Below are positions 32,273 to 64,000 of a stretch of DNA of 64,000 bases, piece after piece (position 1 is the stretch's first letter; every line of letters starts with the position of its first letter). Source of the DNA: Euleptes europaea (lineage: Eukaryota; Chordata; Lepidosauria; Squamata; Sphaerodactylidae); contig NC_079318.1 in assembly GCF_029931775.1 (NCBI RefSeq), forward strand, positions 29,092,159-29,156,158, in the 5' to 3' direction. The notes below the pieces were generated by a model. The model did not search any database and was not told the origin of the DNA. It worked only from the letters and a program-made list of their open reading frames with translations. The position numbers and the translations under genes were made by a program.

Positions 32273-33204
32273 GTTGTTTATGCATAGGAGTTTTACCTGA
32301 GGTTCATTGCTTGCTGGACCCACAGTTTCCTGTTGGGAATCTATGCACCAGCAGTCTGCAAACTCAAATCAAGTCCCTGCCCCTTTAAATGCTGCTTTGT
32401 AATTGGCTTACTTTGTAGAGCTTACTGTGAGCGGAAATTCCCCCTCCAAAACCCAATTGCTGCATAAAAAAGCATTTTAAGAACAAAAAAAACATAAAAA
32501 CAGAGCAATCTGAAAGGGAGGGGAGAAATCCAAGCCTAGGTTTTAAAATGCCTTTCTTCTGCTCAGAAAGGCCAATTATGCATGCTCACTTTACCCTTCT
32601 TTATTCCCCATTTCAGCCAGGATCAAAGCAACCTGGGTTGGGGAAAACTGTATGCATTGGCTTGAATGATCAGGGAATAAACTGTGTGCAAATCGGGGGC
32701 ATGAATACAGGAAAGCAAGTCCCACCCCTTTAATTGCTGGTCTGTGATTGGCTCACCTCGTGAGAGAACATTTCCTTCCCCCCATGCCCAACTGCTGCAT
32801 AAAAAAGCATTTTAAGAACAAAAAACAAAAAAATGGAGCCATTTGAAAGAAGGGGGGGCAAAACCCAAGCCTTATTTTAAAAAAGCCTTTCTTTCTCTCA
32901 GAAAGAGCTCCCAGGAAGCAGGAAGCATTTGAATCCCTGCCTCTTTACATGATGCTTTGCAATTGGCTATGAGAGAAACCAAGCTTGCATGTCCCGTGCT
33001 TTGCCTTATGCACAGAGATTTCACCCAGGCTGAGCTTAGGGGAGAGGGAAGAATCGGGTTAACAGAGGAATGGGAAGTTTCGGGATTTGTGAGGGCTGGC
33101 AGCGAGGTCATCTCTAACGGTCAGAAAACTCATGCATAACTCCAAGGAACAACCAAGATAAACCGGGAGCAAATGTGAGTGAAAGTACCCATGCATAAAC
33201 GACC
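32273..33204. mobile_element. Composite of MITE-like pieces with TTTATGCAT ends
   Basis: The left end 'gttgtttatgcataggag' and right end 'cccatgcataaacgac' are inverted. A third end-like motif (ggccaattatgcatgctcac) lies at 32570. Two similar internal blocks (gcataaaaaagcattttaag) occur at 32462 and 32796. The ends recall those of the array at 22929-24078. Confidence 0.45.
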
Positions 33205-34951
33205 TACAACACTTTTTGCTCAGGGCATTCAACCATGACTATCCTTAGAAGGGTGCTTAGGATTGCACTATTATTCACCTGTCATCTGGGCTTTCTTCTC
33301 CCTGGCCTCAATTTTTTGGGTGTCCATCTTGTGGCTTTCCATTTCTCAATGTTTTCCTTCTCCCAGGCAGCACACACATACTTCCAGGGCCATAGCTTGC
33401 AGGGGGGGGGGGTGGCAAGGAGGGCAGCCGCTGCCCCTGTGGCATGCAGAGAGGGCGGCAGAACAGCCTCTCCTACAGGAGAAGTGGGCCGGGTAGGAGA
33501 GGCAGTACATGCAGGCTAGTACATGCAGCTAACTGGCTTTTTTTTTTTGCCAAGTTGCCTCACAGTGCTCATTGGAAGGACATGCGATCCGCCTTAATGA
33601 GCCGTGGAAAAGCACAAGATGGGCACAACATATTGAGGCTAGGGAGAGAAAGGCAAGATGATAGATTTTGATCATTATCAGGTCATGAAGGCCAAGAAAA
33701 TGAGGAACTATTCTTCACCTGTCACTCCACCCATCACAAACAACTGTCCCCTTCCATTTATATAATTTATCCTGAGTAACCTGATAAGAACCTCTAGTCT
33801 TGCTAGTGATTACTAATTCCCGTTTAAATTGCATCAGCATCTGATTCGTGTCTTAAATACGTTCAAGGCTGAAGTGAATTCAGGGGTTCTTATCACAGGA
33901 GAACTGCTCACATAGGGTGTTTCAGAAATAGAGAAACACAAGAATACCTCTGCAGTGCTGGGTCCCTCTCTGGTCCTCCTCATCTCCTTTCCTGAGGATT
34001 CAGGTTCACTGGGCTGGAAAGAGGAGGTCACGACACTCTTTCCCTTTATGAAGTGTTTGGGTTTCATGGGCACTAAATCCAGAAGTGATAATCCAAATAT
34101 AAACACTGAGATATAAAAATTTTCACATGCAGCCATATGTTGAACACATGCCCTTTATTCCTTTTAGAAAACTAACATAAGATTAAATATAAAATGCCCA
34201 GTAGCCTAGGGAGCAATCCTAAATAGCTGCACTCAGTATTAAACCCCAGGTTATTCAGTGGGCTTTATTTCAGGAAAGTGTCTTTAGGATTGCAGCTGTA
34301 GTGTATTCAGTACGGTTCCAGTTGTCCCATCTCTAAAGCATGACTGTAAACCTAGACAAGGGGCAGAAAAGGGCAAAGGGAGTGCTGTTAGGAAAACATC
34401 TAAAGCTTTTCAGATCAGGAAAAGGAAGACTGAGGAAGGGCATAGTAAAGGTTTATAAAATTGTGAATGGTCAGGCAGAAGTGGAGAGATAATTTCCCCC
34501 CCTCCATTCCCCATAATACAAGCACCAGTAAACTGGTCTAGCAGCAGATTCACAACAGGCAAGATTAAAAAAAAATCATACATCACATTAATTTACAGGG
34601 AATTTGCTGCCCCAGGCATCCTTATGGCTGTAAGCAAGCTGTTCTTTCAATTTGTTTCATGTCCCTTTTCTCCCGCCCTCAGGGTCAGACTAAGTAAGAC
34701 TGCAAACACAGATCTTCCTATGTCTTTGAAAATAACTTTCAGGCATATGTGGCCCTGATTCGTATTGGGGCTGTGGGAAGAAGGGAGGTGTTTAACCCTT
34801 CCATCCCTGTATGAGTCAGTTCATTGCAATTTTTTCGTTAAAAGGGGGAAAAAAGACTTGCATCTTTTTGCCCCTTGTTTTTCATTAAAGGGCTAATAAC
34901 TGCATGGGGATGCAGTTCCAGTTACCAAAAACGTCTGTGACCGGTGGAAGT
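33205..34951. other. Intergenic, G-run near 33400, nothing firm
   Basis: Possible very old CR1-like trace at 34440-34480 (taaaattgtgaatgg), too weak to call. Confidence 0.4.
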
Positions 34952-35153
34952 AGGGTTGCCAGGTCCCTCTTTGCCACCGGCTAGAGGTTTTCGGGGCGGA
35001 GCCTGAGGAAGGCGGGGTTTGGGGAGGGGCTTCAATGCCCTAGAGTCCAATTGCCAAAGTGGCCATTTTCTCTAGGTGAACTGATCTCTATTGGCTGGAG
35101 ATCAGTTGTAATAGCAGGAGATCTCCAGCTAGTACCTGGAGGTTGGCAGCTCT
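34952..35153 (-). mobile_element. hAT MITE (TAGGGTTGCCA family)
   Basis: Runs from AGGGTTGCCAGGTCCC to 'cctggaggttggcagctcta'. It lies only 25 bases left of the L1-like target duplication. Confidence 0.8.
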
Positions 35154-35197
35154 AGGTGGAAGAGCTAAACCCTCTCAACACTCCCATGTGGCTCTGA

Positions 35198-37320
35198 ACT
35201 TCCGGTGCTGAGCTGGGCTGAGTGCTGCGTCTTCCCAGGGGCTCCTGGGGAGTATCCAAGTTTGCGTGTGATTTGGGGTGTTTTATTGCACCCCAACCCA
35301 GCCCTTGCAAGTGGGCTGAGAGGCAGGAATTCCCTGCAGCCATATATGCGGTTTGACCTCCTGAATACTCTGAGGTAGCTTTAATAAGCCCCCCGGAGTT
35401 TCAGACGTTTGGTCCCGTGGGCACGAAGGGATTGAAATCGCCAGCGCGCAACTTCGGCTTTAGACTCTACCCTCCAGCACCCTATAAACATCATAAGGAC
35501 TACATTAAGATTAAAGCCTCACCTCCGGGCGCCCAAGTGAGTAGATAAGAATCCTTCGTCTTTCACTGGCGTCATCGAATAACAGGGGGTTGAAGAAAAT
35601 ATTCCTGGTAACCGTTTTTCTCCCTTAATTGAACTGGATGATTTTGTTGTATGAGATCCATCAGATAAAGCAGCAGGAGCCTTATCAAACTGATCAACTT
35701 AAATTAAAACAACGAGCTTGAATGATTGATGTAAGATCTGCCAATCCGACGCGTTCTTAAAGGAAGGGGAGGGAGGAACTTTTGAGAAGTTACATGAGGG
35801 GAAAAAAGGTCCTCCAGCCACGTGTACAACAAAGAGGATCCTTTGACCGGAAGACTCTGTGCTTTACCTCTCCACTGCTCTACAAATCAACAGGAAGAAG
35901 GTCGTAAGACCGGAAATTCGTCTTACTCGTGTTACACCAAAACCACTCCTGAAGGTAATAACCATAGAGAAGAGACGATAGAAGGTCTACGATTAGGTAA
36001 TCCCTGGAATACTTCCTGGCTCAGCCGATCTAGAGCGTCTGGTAAAACTCGTTGGTATTTTTAACTTTAAAAAGTTTTTTTAAGTTTAAATACTTATTTT
36101 TTCAACCCGAAAAAGATATTAAGTTGGACAATAAAGTATTTTCTATTAACTACATGCTGGATTCCTGCTAGATGACCATCAAATTTTTAATAAAGTTACA
36201 TACTCTGGAGCCTCTCCCTGATCTGGCTAACATAGCCCTGCTCTTATGAAATCAAAGGGAATTCTACTGAATTCAATCATGGAAAAAAAAGTACAGGACA
36301 TGTTTGCTAAATATTCTGAGGCGACAATTAAACAATTAAAACAGATTTCTACACAGATGGCTCAATTGATTTCAGTGATGATGACTCTTGACCAATCATC
36401 ACTGGTATGTAATCAGAAGTTGAATCTGGTTACAGAAGACATAAAAGTCTTGAAAATTCAAATGATGACTACAAATATGGACTTACAAGCAATGGATTCT
36501 TCTGCCCAAAAAGTTACGGAAGAATATCAGGATATAAAGAAGAAGACAGAAGTTCAAGAAAGTAACCAGCCGGCGACAAAGAGACCAGACATACAAGAAA
36601 TGGACTTTTCATTTAAAAAAGACATGGAAGGACGTGTGGATACAAGGAAGAAGAGAGCAGATCAAGGAACACAGATTGAAGCCACGATGGGGATTAAGCC
36701 CAGAAAGAATTATTTTTGGATATGCACCTTGCCTGAGGAAATGAGAGAAAACAAAGAAATCTTGTTCCCATACCTGATTGACTTATTTCAGTTACAGAAG
36801 GAAGTATTAGACCATGGTTAAAGGATTGACTTAAATATGATTGCTGGATTGGAAGGCTTTGACAGTGTGGACGGGTGGCATGGCTATTTTAAATTTATGT
36901 TAAATGGAAAGGGACAAAGGTTTCAGAATAAAGGGATTAAATCATTTTAACGCTAGAACTGGTGGAGTTGGAGAAACTGGGGAAAAGGGGAGTATTGAAG
37001 GAATCATTGTGATAATGTACAAGATCTGGGAATAATGGAAGGCTACTTTTTATTTTGATCCAGAATGTAAAACTTTATAAAACATGAAACTTTAGAATGA
37101 AATTAATGTTAGGATCAGTATATGTTAACGAAGGCTAATAATACTTTATTAAGAGGTAGATGGAGGTGATGGGGAAGTTGTCATATTTTTTATGTTTAAT
37201 GGTAATTAAGACAACAATCAATATAATTGCGATTGTGATATTATTTTTACGCTGTTGTCAAAATTATGGAGAATTTATAGCTTTAAAAAATCAATAAAAA
37301 TTTATAAAAAAAAAAAAAAA
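35198..37320 (+). mobile_element. L1-like element with an ORF1-like frame and no ORF2
   Basis: The 19-base direct repeat CACTCCCATGTGGCTCTGA occurs at 35179-35197 and 37321-37339. Between them lies a 2,123-base unit: a GC-richer 5' leader, one long frame (36246-36821), and an AT-rich 3' region ending AATAAAAATTTATAAA plus about 14 A. The poly(A) tail and long target duplication are hallmarks of L1-type target-primed retrotransposition. No endonuclease or reverse transcriptase is present, so the copy resembles HAL1-type 'half L1' elements that carry ORF1 only. It could instead be an internally deleted L1. Confidence 0.82.
36246..36821 (+). CDS. ORF1-like coiled-coil protein of the L1-like element
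   Basis: 191 codons. Residues about 15-110 are rich in Lys, Gln, Ile and Met with heptad-like spacing (MAQLISVMMTLDQSS...VTEDIKVLKIQMMT...SAQKVTEEYQDIKKKTE), fitting a trimerising coiled coil as in L1 ORF1p. The C-terminal part (PRKNYFWICTLPEEMRENKE, then FPYLIDLFQL) resembles the start of the ORF1p RNA-binding domain (…LPE…EN…). It then stops early for a full ORF1p (usually about 330-370 residues). Readable related sequence (GLEGFDSVDGWHGYFKF) follows the stop in another frame, so the frame looks truncated. ATG choice is the first in frame. Confidence 0.6.
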   Translation: MKSKGILLNSIMEKKVQDMFAKYSEATIKQLKQISTQMAQLISVMMTLDQSSLVCNQKLNLVTEDIKVLKIQMMTTNMDLQAMDSSAQKVTEEYQDIKKKTEVQESNQPATKRPDIQEMDFSFKKDMEGRVDTRKKRADQGTQIEATMGIKPRKNYFWICTLPEEMRENKEILFPYLIDLFQLQKEVLDHG

Positions 37321-37469
37321 CACTCCCATGTGGCTCTGATCTGAATTGCAATTGTTCAAGTCTGAAGTTGCTGTTTTAAAAATTCTGGGACGATCCAATA
37401 AACAGCTGTTCGGGGTCTCCTGTGTCTCCTGTCTGAGGTCTCCTGTGTTTTGACCCTTATTTTCCTTTA

Positions 37470-37764
37470 AAAAGGTAAAGGTCCCCTGTGCAAGCACCGA
37501 GTCATTCCTGACCCAGGGGTGACATCACATCCCGATGTTTACTAGGCAGACTTTGTTTGCGGGTTGGTTTGCCAGTGCCTTCCCCAGTCATCTTTTCTTT
37601 ACCCCCAGCAAGCTGGGTACTCATTTTACCGACCTCGGAAGGATGGAAGGCTGAGTCAACCTGGAGCCGGCTACCTGAAACCAACTTCCGTTGGGATCGA
37701 ACTCAGGTCGTGAGCAGAGCTTGGACTGCAGGACTGTAGCTTACCACTCTGTGCCACGGGGCTG
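37470..37764 (-). mobile_element. Sauria SINE, full length
   Basis: Complement of 'cagcccgtggcacagagtgg...' head through 'ctacctgaaaccaacttccg' to the ACCTTTA tail. The 12-base direct repeat TATTTTCCTTTA (37458-37469 and 37765-37776) flanks it exactly. Confidence 0.92.
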
Positions 37765-37776
37765 TATTTTCCTTTA

Positions 37777-38587
37777 GGTTTCCCTTAAAACTTCCCCAGA
37801 AATTCTAAGAGACAGTTACCACATTAAGAAAGTCTCAGGAATGAAGGCAGTGAGATGCAACTAGAGATTCACTGCAGAGCTCCCTCAGATGAATCAGACA
37901 GAGCTGGTTTGTCAGCTGGGTGATGCGAATTCTAAAATGCCATGATCAGCCACTGATCTTGATTCTTTGTGGCATCTGTTCCAAAGCAAAAAAATAGGCC
38001 CTGAGCTCCTTAACCATGGCTTGAACATTTAACATTTTGCTTTTCTCTTTTGTACGGTTAGCTTTTTGTTAGCCTTCAAGGCAGATAACAATCACCAACT
38101 CGGCTCTGCATCTATATATAGCTGAACCACATCAGACCTTTAAGGGAAAATGGAGGGTTTTTTTTTTTTTTTTTTTGGTGCGTTCTGTTACTGCCAAATC
38201 CTATGCGTTTTCTTTCTGCAAGTTGCTCCTATTGCGAACACATCGGCTCTATGGATTCAATAGGGGTGGAGTTATAATTATAGAAGTTAATTGGGCAAAT
38301 GTGGAGACGAGTAGTTTTGTCTGCAACTGTGCAATTAAGCCCCATTGTGGGGGAAAATTGATTTCAAGGTTCTGAATCATCAGCGGCTGTGTCTTCTAGG
38401 CTAACTGGGGAACCTGTGATGTATCACCACAGAGACAGTTTGGAAATCCAGCCACCTCAATCTCCCCACTGAAGATTTTTTAATCTCATCAGGGTTTAAG
38501 AAGGCTAATTTCTTTTCCCCCATTTCCCCCCATTTTACTAAGGTCTGATTTACACATCATGCTGGCAAAGCAAAATCACTTACCCAT
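37777..38587. other. Intergenic, no feature; T-run at about 38157
   Basis: A run of about 20 thymines; otherwise nothing recognised. Confidence 0.5.
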
Positions 38588-38795
38588 TGGGTTGCCAACC
38601 TCCAGGTAGTAGCTGGAGATCTCCTGCTATTACAACTGATCTCCAGCCGACAGAGATCAGTTCCCCTGGAGAAAAATGGCCGCTCTGGCAATTGGACTCT
38701 ATGGCATTGAAGTCCCTTCCCTCTCCAAACCCCGCTCTCCTAAAGCTCTGCCCCAAAAACCTCCCGCCGGTGGTGAAGAGGGCCCTGGCAACCCT
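38588..38795 (+). mobile_element. hAT MITE (TAGGGTTGCCA family)
   Basis: GGGTTGCCAACCTCC to GGCCCTGGCAACCCTA; well kept. Confidence 0.85.
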
Positions 38796-38912
38796 ACTTA
38801 CCCAAAGGAACTTTGCATTTACCCTTCATCTCATTAAAACTGATCTGCAATCCACAGAAAGCTATGCATGCTTAATTAACATGCCAGTGGTCCATAAGTC
38901 AGGCTGGTGTTT

Positions 38913-39121
38913 AGGGTTTCCAACCTCCAGGTACTACTAGCTGGAGATCTCCTGCTGTTACAACTGATCTCCAGCTGATAGAGATCAGTTCCCCTGGAGA
39001 AAATGCCGCTTTGGCAATTGGACTCTATGGCATTGAAGTCCCTCCCCTCCCCAAACCCTGCCCTCCTCAGGCTCCGCCCCAAAAACCTCCCTCCGGTGTC
39101 AAAGAGGGACCTGGCAACCCT
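38913..39121 (+). mobile_element. hAT MITE (TAGGGTTGCCA family)
   Basis: AGGGTTTCCAACCTCC to GGGACCTGGCAACCCT; same orientation as its neighbour 120 bases away. Confidence 0.85.
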
Positions 39122-39372
39122 ACTGCTGTTGCACTGGCATGCTAATTAAGCATATGTAGCTGATTTGCAGGGATAGCATCCCAGTTTAAATAAGATGCTG
39201 AGTGAGTGCAAAGTTCTGTAGTTCTGTTCCACCACTAACATATTTAAATCAGGACTGACAGTCAGCCACTCTCAACATTCTGTCCTTTACAGAGCATATT
39301 TATCCCCCATCATATCTGGGGAGTCCACCCACATAGGTAGAGACTCTTGCCTTCTCTGTTGGTGGCCGCCTT

Positions 39373-39567
39373 ATGCGGCTTTCAGAATCTGCTAAAAACC
39401 AGCCATTTTATATGATGATTGAAGACGTCGTTGAAGTCAGAGAAGACCTCTTTGAAGTCACATTTGTGATTGGAAGAACTAAGTATTTACCCAAAGGTTT
39501 CCACACTCCTGCTGTTATAAGGATGATAGCAGTGTTAAGTCACAGAGTTTGCGACTATGTGCCATAA
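39373..39567 (+). other. Unexplained 64-codon frame
   Basis: Reads KNQPFYMMIEDVVEVREDLF, then EVTFVIGRTKYLPKGFHTPA. Composition looks protein-like, and a second frame just downstream (FASGSDRFYWIGNYMKDVLK) also looks coding. I do not recognise the family. It may be a decayed retrocopy or transposon piece, or chance. Confidence 0.3.
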
Positions 39568-40274
39568 AATTCGCTTCAGGATCTGACCGCTTTTATTGGA
39601 TTGGGAACTACATGAAGGATGTTCTGAAAGCCTTGGATTTTGAGGCTGCTAAGGATGGGTGACCACAAATTGTGGCCAGGTTTGGTAGCCATTTGTTGTT
39701 TTCTGCTAGCCAGCTGTAAAATCCAGTCCCACCACAAGACCACCTCTAACAATAAAATAATTCCTAGACTGATCAGACCTTATAATAACTGTGTTAATAA
39801 CAGGGAACCAGTTCTTTAAATGTCTGGTCAGGCTCAAGTTATCCAATACCTCTCATTTTCTCTTTTTCAGAATCTGTGATTCCAATCCTAGTGAGTTTTG
39901 CAGCTTTAATATCTCCTGGAAGCTCAGGCAGTTGTGATGTGTCTGCTCCTACCTGCTTCCAGGTTTTGGACCATTTCCTGCCTTTTCCTGCATATGCATC
40001 AGTTCTTCATAGCCTAACTGGAATGCCAGCTTTTGTATCATTCCCTTGTCCCTTTACCAGCAATTTGCAGGTGATCGTATTTAGCTCCACGTCATGAAAA
40101 CATGTCCATTTCTGCATATCAAGTAAAGGGACAGGAACAGGTTAAGTTTCTTTTTCTTGGCCAGTTGGCAACCCTGTGGACTCAGGCTCCTCTCTGTGGC
40201 TATAATCTTTTCTTCCTTTCGTGCATGTATATATTGTGTTGAAATGAAATGCACAATTTTTTCTACTTTGCTTT

Positions 40275-40470
40275 GAGCTGTGGCTCAATGGCGTGCAGAA
40301 GGTCCCAGGTTCAATCCCCGGCATCTCCAGTTAAAGGGACTAGGCAAGTAGGTGACATGAAGGACCTCCGCATGAGACCCTGGAGAGCCGCTGCCGGTCT
40401 GAGTAGACAATACTGACTTTGATGGACCAATGTTCTGATTCAGTTTAAGGCAACTTCATGTGTTCATGTG
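40275..40470 (+). mobile_element. Type B SINE
   Basis: 'agctgtggctcaatggcgtg' head, B-box 'ggttcaatcccc', 'gagaccctggagagcc', end 'aacttcatgtgttcatgtg'. Confidence 0.85.
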
Positions 40471-40986
40471 TGTGTTCCTCATTCTTTTTGCGGTTTTGTG
40501 CAACTGGTGTCCTATTTCACAGATCCAGCTGAGAACAGAACAAAAAGGAATGTCGCTCCCATGCAGTTGGATGGAGGAAGAAGACTGGGATCCCTGTATG
40601 TCCATTTCACCCCATGCCAATAGGTGTTCTGAGTCTCATTTGCAACAGCATTTCCTTTCCACCTTGTACCACCTTTTCTGAAGGCAAATGAATCCAGCAG
40701 CTTGCCGATGATGCTGGTTTGTGATCTAGGCTCAGTCCATGACCAATGAGACTCAATGAGGAGTTGTGACATCAGGCATTTGCTGGCACACCAGCCTGCT
40801 AGAGATGTCTTGCAGGTTAGTCCAGAGACCACTTTCCATTCACCTAAGCAACACTTCAGGTCATGCAGCCGCCATCTCCTCAACATCCACATCAAAGGGT
40901 GCAACTAAAAGAAGGCACACAAATAAAAGTAACTGTGTACAGAAAGAAGAACTTGCTGACTTTCATCCATCGCATCAAATAGCTGA
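40471..40986 (+). promoter_or_regulatory. WDR64: Region upstream of the first WDR64 coding exon
   Basis: Single-copy-looking DNA. It should hold either the 5' leader or the acceptor of the exon with the start codon; no TATA box or CpG island is seen. Function inferred from position only. Confidence 0.3.
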
Positions 40987-62533
<21,547 letters not shown>

Positions 62534-62894
62534 GTAAGTCCTTTCTAACAAATTCAATTAAAATTAGAAGTTAATTAACTGAAATACTGAAAATGTTTTT
62601 TCAGTCTTTTAATTTCCCCCTGACATTGCATAGTGAAATGTTTGCTATTTGTCATTTGAGTATGATGATATAGTATAAACGTTTAGGTCTAAGGATGGAT
62701 AAGAAAATGATATTACATAAAATATAACACGCCAACACACATTATTTCCTTATTCCCCTTTTAATCTTTGAGTTGTAGTAAGTGGTATTAAAGATCACTT
62801 CAGTAATCAGGTTTCTAAAATTAAAAAGTATATATGCCAATAAAGGCTGATTAATTGAAATTTTTTTAAAATAACACTAAAGTAAGTACAGGTT
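62534..62894. other. WDR64 intron 5; LINE 3' end near 62835
   Basis: 'atatatgccaataaaggctg' followed by 'attaattga' resembles the 3' end of the TTGA-tailed LINE, here in plus orientation. Confidence 0.45.
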
Positions 62895-63346
62895 CAGCCA
62901 AATTCTGAAGTGGGGGGTAGATCAGCAGCGGCCAGGAGTGGCAGAACTATGCTGCCTCCTCAAAGGTTTCCCAGCTGCTGCAGAGATAAAAAAAGAGAGG
63001 TTTAAAAATAAAAATACTAAAAATGGGGGAAATGCCCCATTGAACAAAGTGAGGCTGCACCACCCAAAAAGGTGGCGCAGCCCTGCTGCAGCTCAACAGG
63101 GTGTTCCCTGGGCAAATGGGGTTAGGAAGCTGCCTAAAGGCAGCTCCGTCCCCAGGAAATGGTGCGGGCTTTCCGTTCAGGAAAAGCCCTGCCGGAGTGG
63201 CTGTGCTGGCAGTGGGGGCCAGTGGCTCCCGGACGTCAGCATGTTTGCCCCTGCGCCGGTGCAGATATTCCATAAGGTGGCACCTACGCCGGCGCGGGGT
63301 CACATCTGCTCCTAAGGACCTTCGCCCCCCCTTCAGAAATGGGCTG
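62895..63346. mobile_element. DNA transposon/MITE with CAGCCCATT ends, copy 2
   Basis: CAGCCAAATTCTGAAG at the left and CTTCAGAAATGGGCTG at the right, 452 bases. The right subterminal block ('gcgcggggtcac', 'ccttcgcccccc') matches copy 1 at 57309. Confidence 0.75.
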
Positions 63347-64000
63347 CCTGACTCTTTCTAATTGAATTGTGGTTTACTGACTAAAGCGCATCAATATATT
63401 AGCAATGCAATCCTAAACAGAGTTGCTCCCTCCTAAAATGATTGACTTTAGTGCCCTCAACTCATGTGTGGAGGTAATAGCCTCAAACTCTTGAACTGGG
63501 GGGGTTTTAGGTCGGTGTCTTAAATGCATCTGAAAAATAAACTGCAAGAATGATTGTGGAAGACTTTCAGCCCAAGGTCAATCCACTGTGGGGTTTCCAG
63601 GAGGTGGAATGAAACAATACAATAATGGGTCTCATCTGGCATTTCTATATTTTTGAGCATATAAAGCAAGGTTCTGATATGAAAAAGCTCATGTGGCTGA
63701 ACAGTTTGTATAATGGAGTTCTGTCCCTCTGTTCTGAAAGTATGCCATCAGGTTTCATAAGCCCAGGTTTTGCTGACCTCTTTGTAGAATTTGTTCATAT
63801 CTATGATGTATTTCAAAATTGGCTCTACGTTATAGTTGCTTTGGAACACACAGCGAATATTACTTTTAGTCATAGACTTAGGCACATCTTTAATGCCTTA
63901 AATAGATGGTATAAGAAGCACAGTATTTAAAGTTTGATAAAGAGGTTTTTTTATTCCATTATTCAAATTGCGATTTGTTCCATTATTCAATTGCCATTAT
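63347..64000. other. WDR64 intron 5; unexplained 102-codon frame at 63625-63930
   Basis: The frame reads MGLIWHFYIFEHIKQGSDMK through ISPGFADLFVEFVHIYDVFQ to HRLRHIFNALNRWYKKHSI. It has few low-complexity stretches but no splice borders or family I recognise. It may be a LINE or transposase relic, or chance. Confidence 0.3.

Overview
The window is vertebrate nuclear DNA, very probably from a squamate reptile (lizard, gecko or snake). The evidence is multi-exon host genes split by long introns, and a squamate-type repeat mix: Sauria SINEs with an ACCTTT-type tail, 5S-rRNA-headed SINEs, 5'-truncated CR1 LINEs, RTE/BovB fragments, a Penelope-like element with a GIY-YIG endonuclease, and many copies of a short hAT-type element. 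No prokaryotic gene, CRISPR array, tRNA gene or rRNA gene was found.

Two host genes are supported, arranged head to head. OPN3 (encephalopsin/panopsin) lies on the minus strand. All four coding exons are present (24566-24200, 13958-13639, 11498-11247, 9499-9236). They join in phase with consensus splice sites and give 400 residues, including the retinal lysine, ERY and NPVIY motifs. WDR64 lies on the plus strand. Its first five coding exons (40987-41140, 42135-42265, 49198-49300, 58160-58263 and a 30-base exon at 62504-62533) give 174 residues, and the gene runs off the right edge. The OPN3-WDR64 neighbourhood matches human chromosome 1q43 as I remember it. KMO, expected beyond the 3' end of OPN3, is not seen in the 9 kb available.

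Layout. 0-9 kb: an internally deleted APE-type LINE, a MITE with a GC-rich core, and a 1.4 kb foldback element inserted into a SINE. 9-25 kb: OPN3, whose introns hold a 1.85 kb CR1 (intron 2), a hAT-like element, two copies of a MITE with GGGGTTACCGCA ends, CR1 tails and SINEs. A tandem array of seven palindromes ends about 120 bases from the exon 1 donor. 25-41 kb: intergenic DNA with a Penelope-like element, a solo LTR, a tandemly amplified SINE, and a 2.1 kb L1-like element that has an ORF1-like frame but no ORF2. 41-64 kb: the 5' part of WDR64, whose introns hold SINEs, hAT MITEs with 8-base target duplications, a second solo LTR, an RTE fragment, a second GC-core MITE and palindrome arrays.

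The two genes are not known to act in one pathway. OPN3 is a light- and G-protein-linked receptor; WDR64 is a poorly characterised WD-repeat protein. The most notable points are the GC-driven divergence of OPN3 exon 1, the hairpin array just inside OPN3 intron 1, the WDR64 microexon and weak donor, the ORF1-only L1-like insertion, and the GC-rich minisatellite cores in MITEs. I see no convincing new multi-gene system.
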